IMG/VR virus record: IMGVR_UViG_3300028802_000243 | Location: 1 to 27,689 of that record | Reading direction: 5' to 3' (one strand) | Source: a virus | Length of the DNA stretch: 27,689 nt | Shown: positions 27,565 through 27,689 of the stretch, piece after piece | How positions within the stretch are numbered: the stretch's first letter is position 1 | Layout: each line of letters begins with the position of its first letter | Made by a program: the position numbers and the translations under genes | Notes under the pieces: generated by a model | Told to the model about the DNA's origin: nothing | Seen by the model: only the letters and a program-made list of their open reading frames with translations | Database searches by the model: none

Positions 27565-27689
27565 TAGGCGTTCTCCTTCAAGCTTTGGTGATGCACCGCA
27601 ATGCTGGACAGCCGCGCATACTTATTGGGCCGTCCGACAAAACGCAGTGCGATAGCCGTCACGTCTTCGCCCTGGAAGGGATTGATGCC
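27564..27689 (-). CDS. Late protein, C-terminal 41 residues only
   Basis: An open frame enters from the right edge on the minus strand and ends with TAA 27564-27566, overlapping the next ATG (TAATG). The visible residues include TAIALRFVGRPNKYARLSSI. Too little is seen to identify a family. The coupling and direction place it in the late operon. Confidence 0.55.
   Translation of the reverse strand, partial: GINPFQGEDVTAIALRFVGRPNKYARLSSIAVHHQSLKENA

Noticed and set aside
1-27689. tRNA or rRNA genes, insertion sequences and a lysis cassette
   Set aside because: None was found: no cloverleaf, transposase or endolysin/spanin frame could be supported.

Overview
This window looks like a large part of a temperate, tailed-phage genome (free phage or prophage) from a GC-rich proteobacterial host. 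The small-protein repertoire resembles what I recall from alphaproteobacterial phages and prophages, but that host assignment is inference; no host gene, tRNA or rRNA is visible. Terminase, portal, capsid, tail and lysis genes are not seen and presumably lie outside the window. A run of large, low-complexity virion-type proteins suggests a short-tailed virus that ejects internal proteins, also inference.

Layout. (1) 1-1971, plus strand: the end of a truncated gene, then three tightly coupled small genes (one helix-turn-helix protein) and a cysteine-peptidase-like protein, closed by a bidirectional terminator at 1975-2010. (2) 2041-15971, minus strand: a leftward early operon of about 30 genes, mostly joined by ATGA, TGATG or GTGA overlaps. 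It starts with a Cro-like regulator (15971) and a conserved small protein, then a Sak4-like ATPase, an SSB-like protein, a RadD-like helicase, many small unknown proteins, a Cas4/RecB-like nuclease, a primase-helicase fusion, and a RusA-like resolvase. It ends with zinc-ribbon proteins, a 45-residue membrane protein and a repeat protein. Together these form a replication and recombination module. (3) 15972-16198: a divergent regulatory region that looks like a lysis-lysogeny switch. (4) 16199-18116, plus strand: an XRE-type repressor candidate, an excisionase-like HTH protein and a tyrosine integrase. (5) 18117-18558: a non-coding region with repeated motifs and inverted repeats that could be attP arms, a strong terminator and AT-rich palindromes. 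(6) 18559-27689, minus strand: late virion-associated genes, including a 1939-residue protein with a roughly 290-residue charged helical segment.

The strongest non-coding signals are three intergenic copies of the palindrome core TGTTGCGCAAC, four GCGACGCTAA iteron-like repeats beside the primase-helicase gene, and the TGGGCRYTAAA repeats next to the integrase. Two places (near 11430 and 16690) show coding signal passing from one frame to the -1 frame without a normal start codon, which suggests frameshifting, unusual starts or sequence errors.
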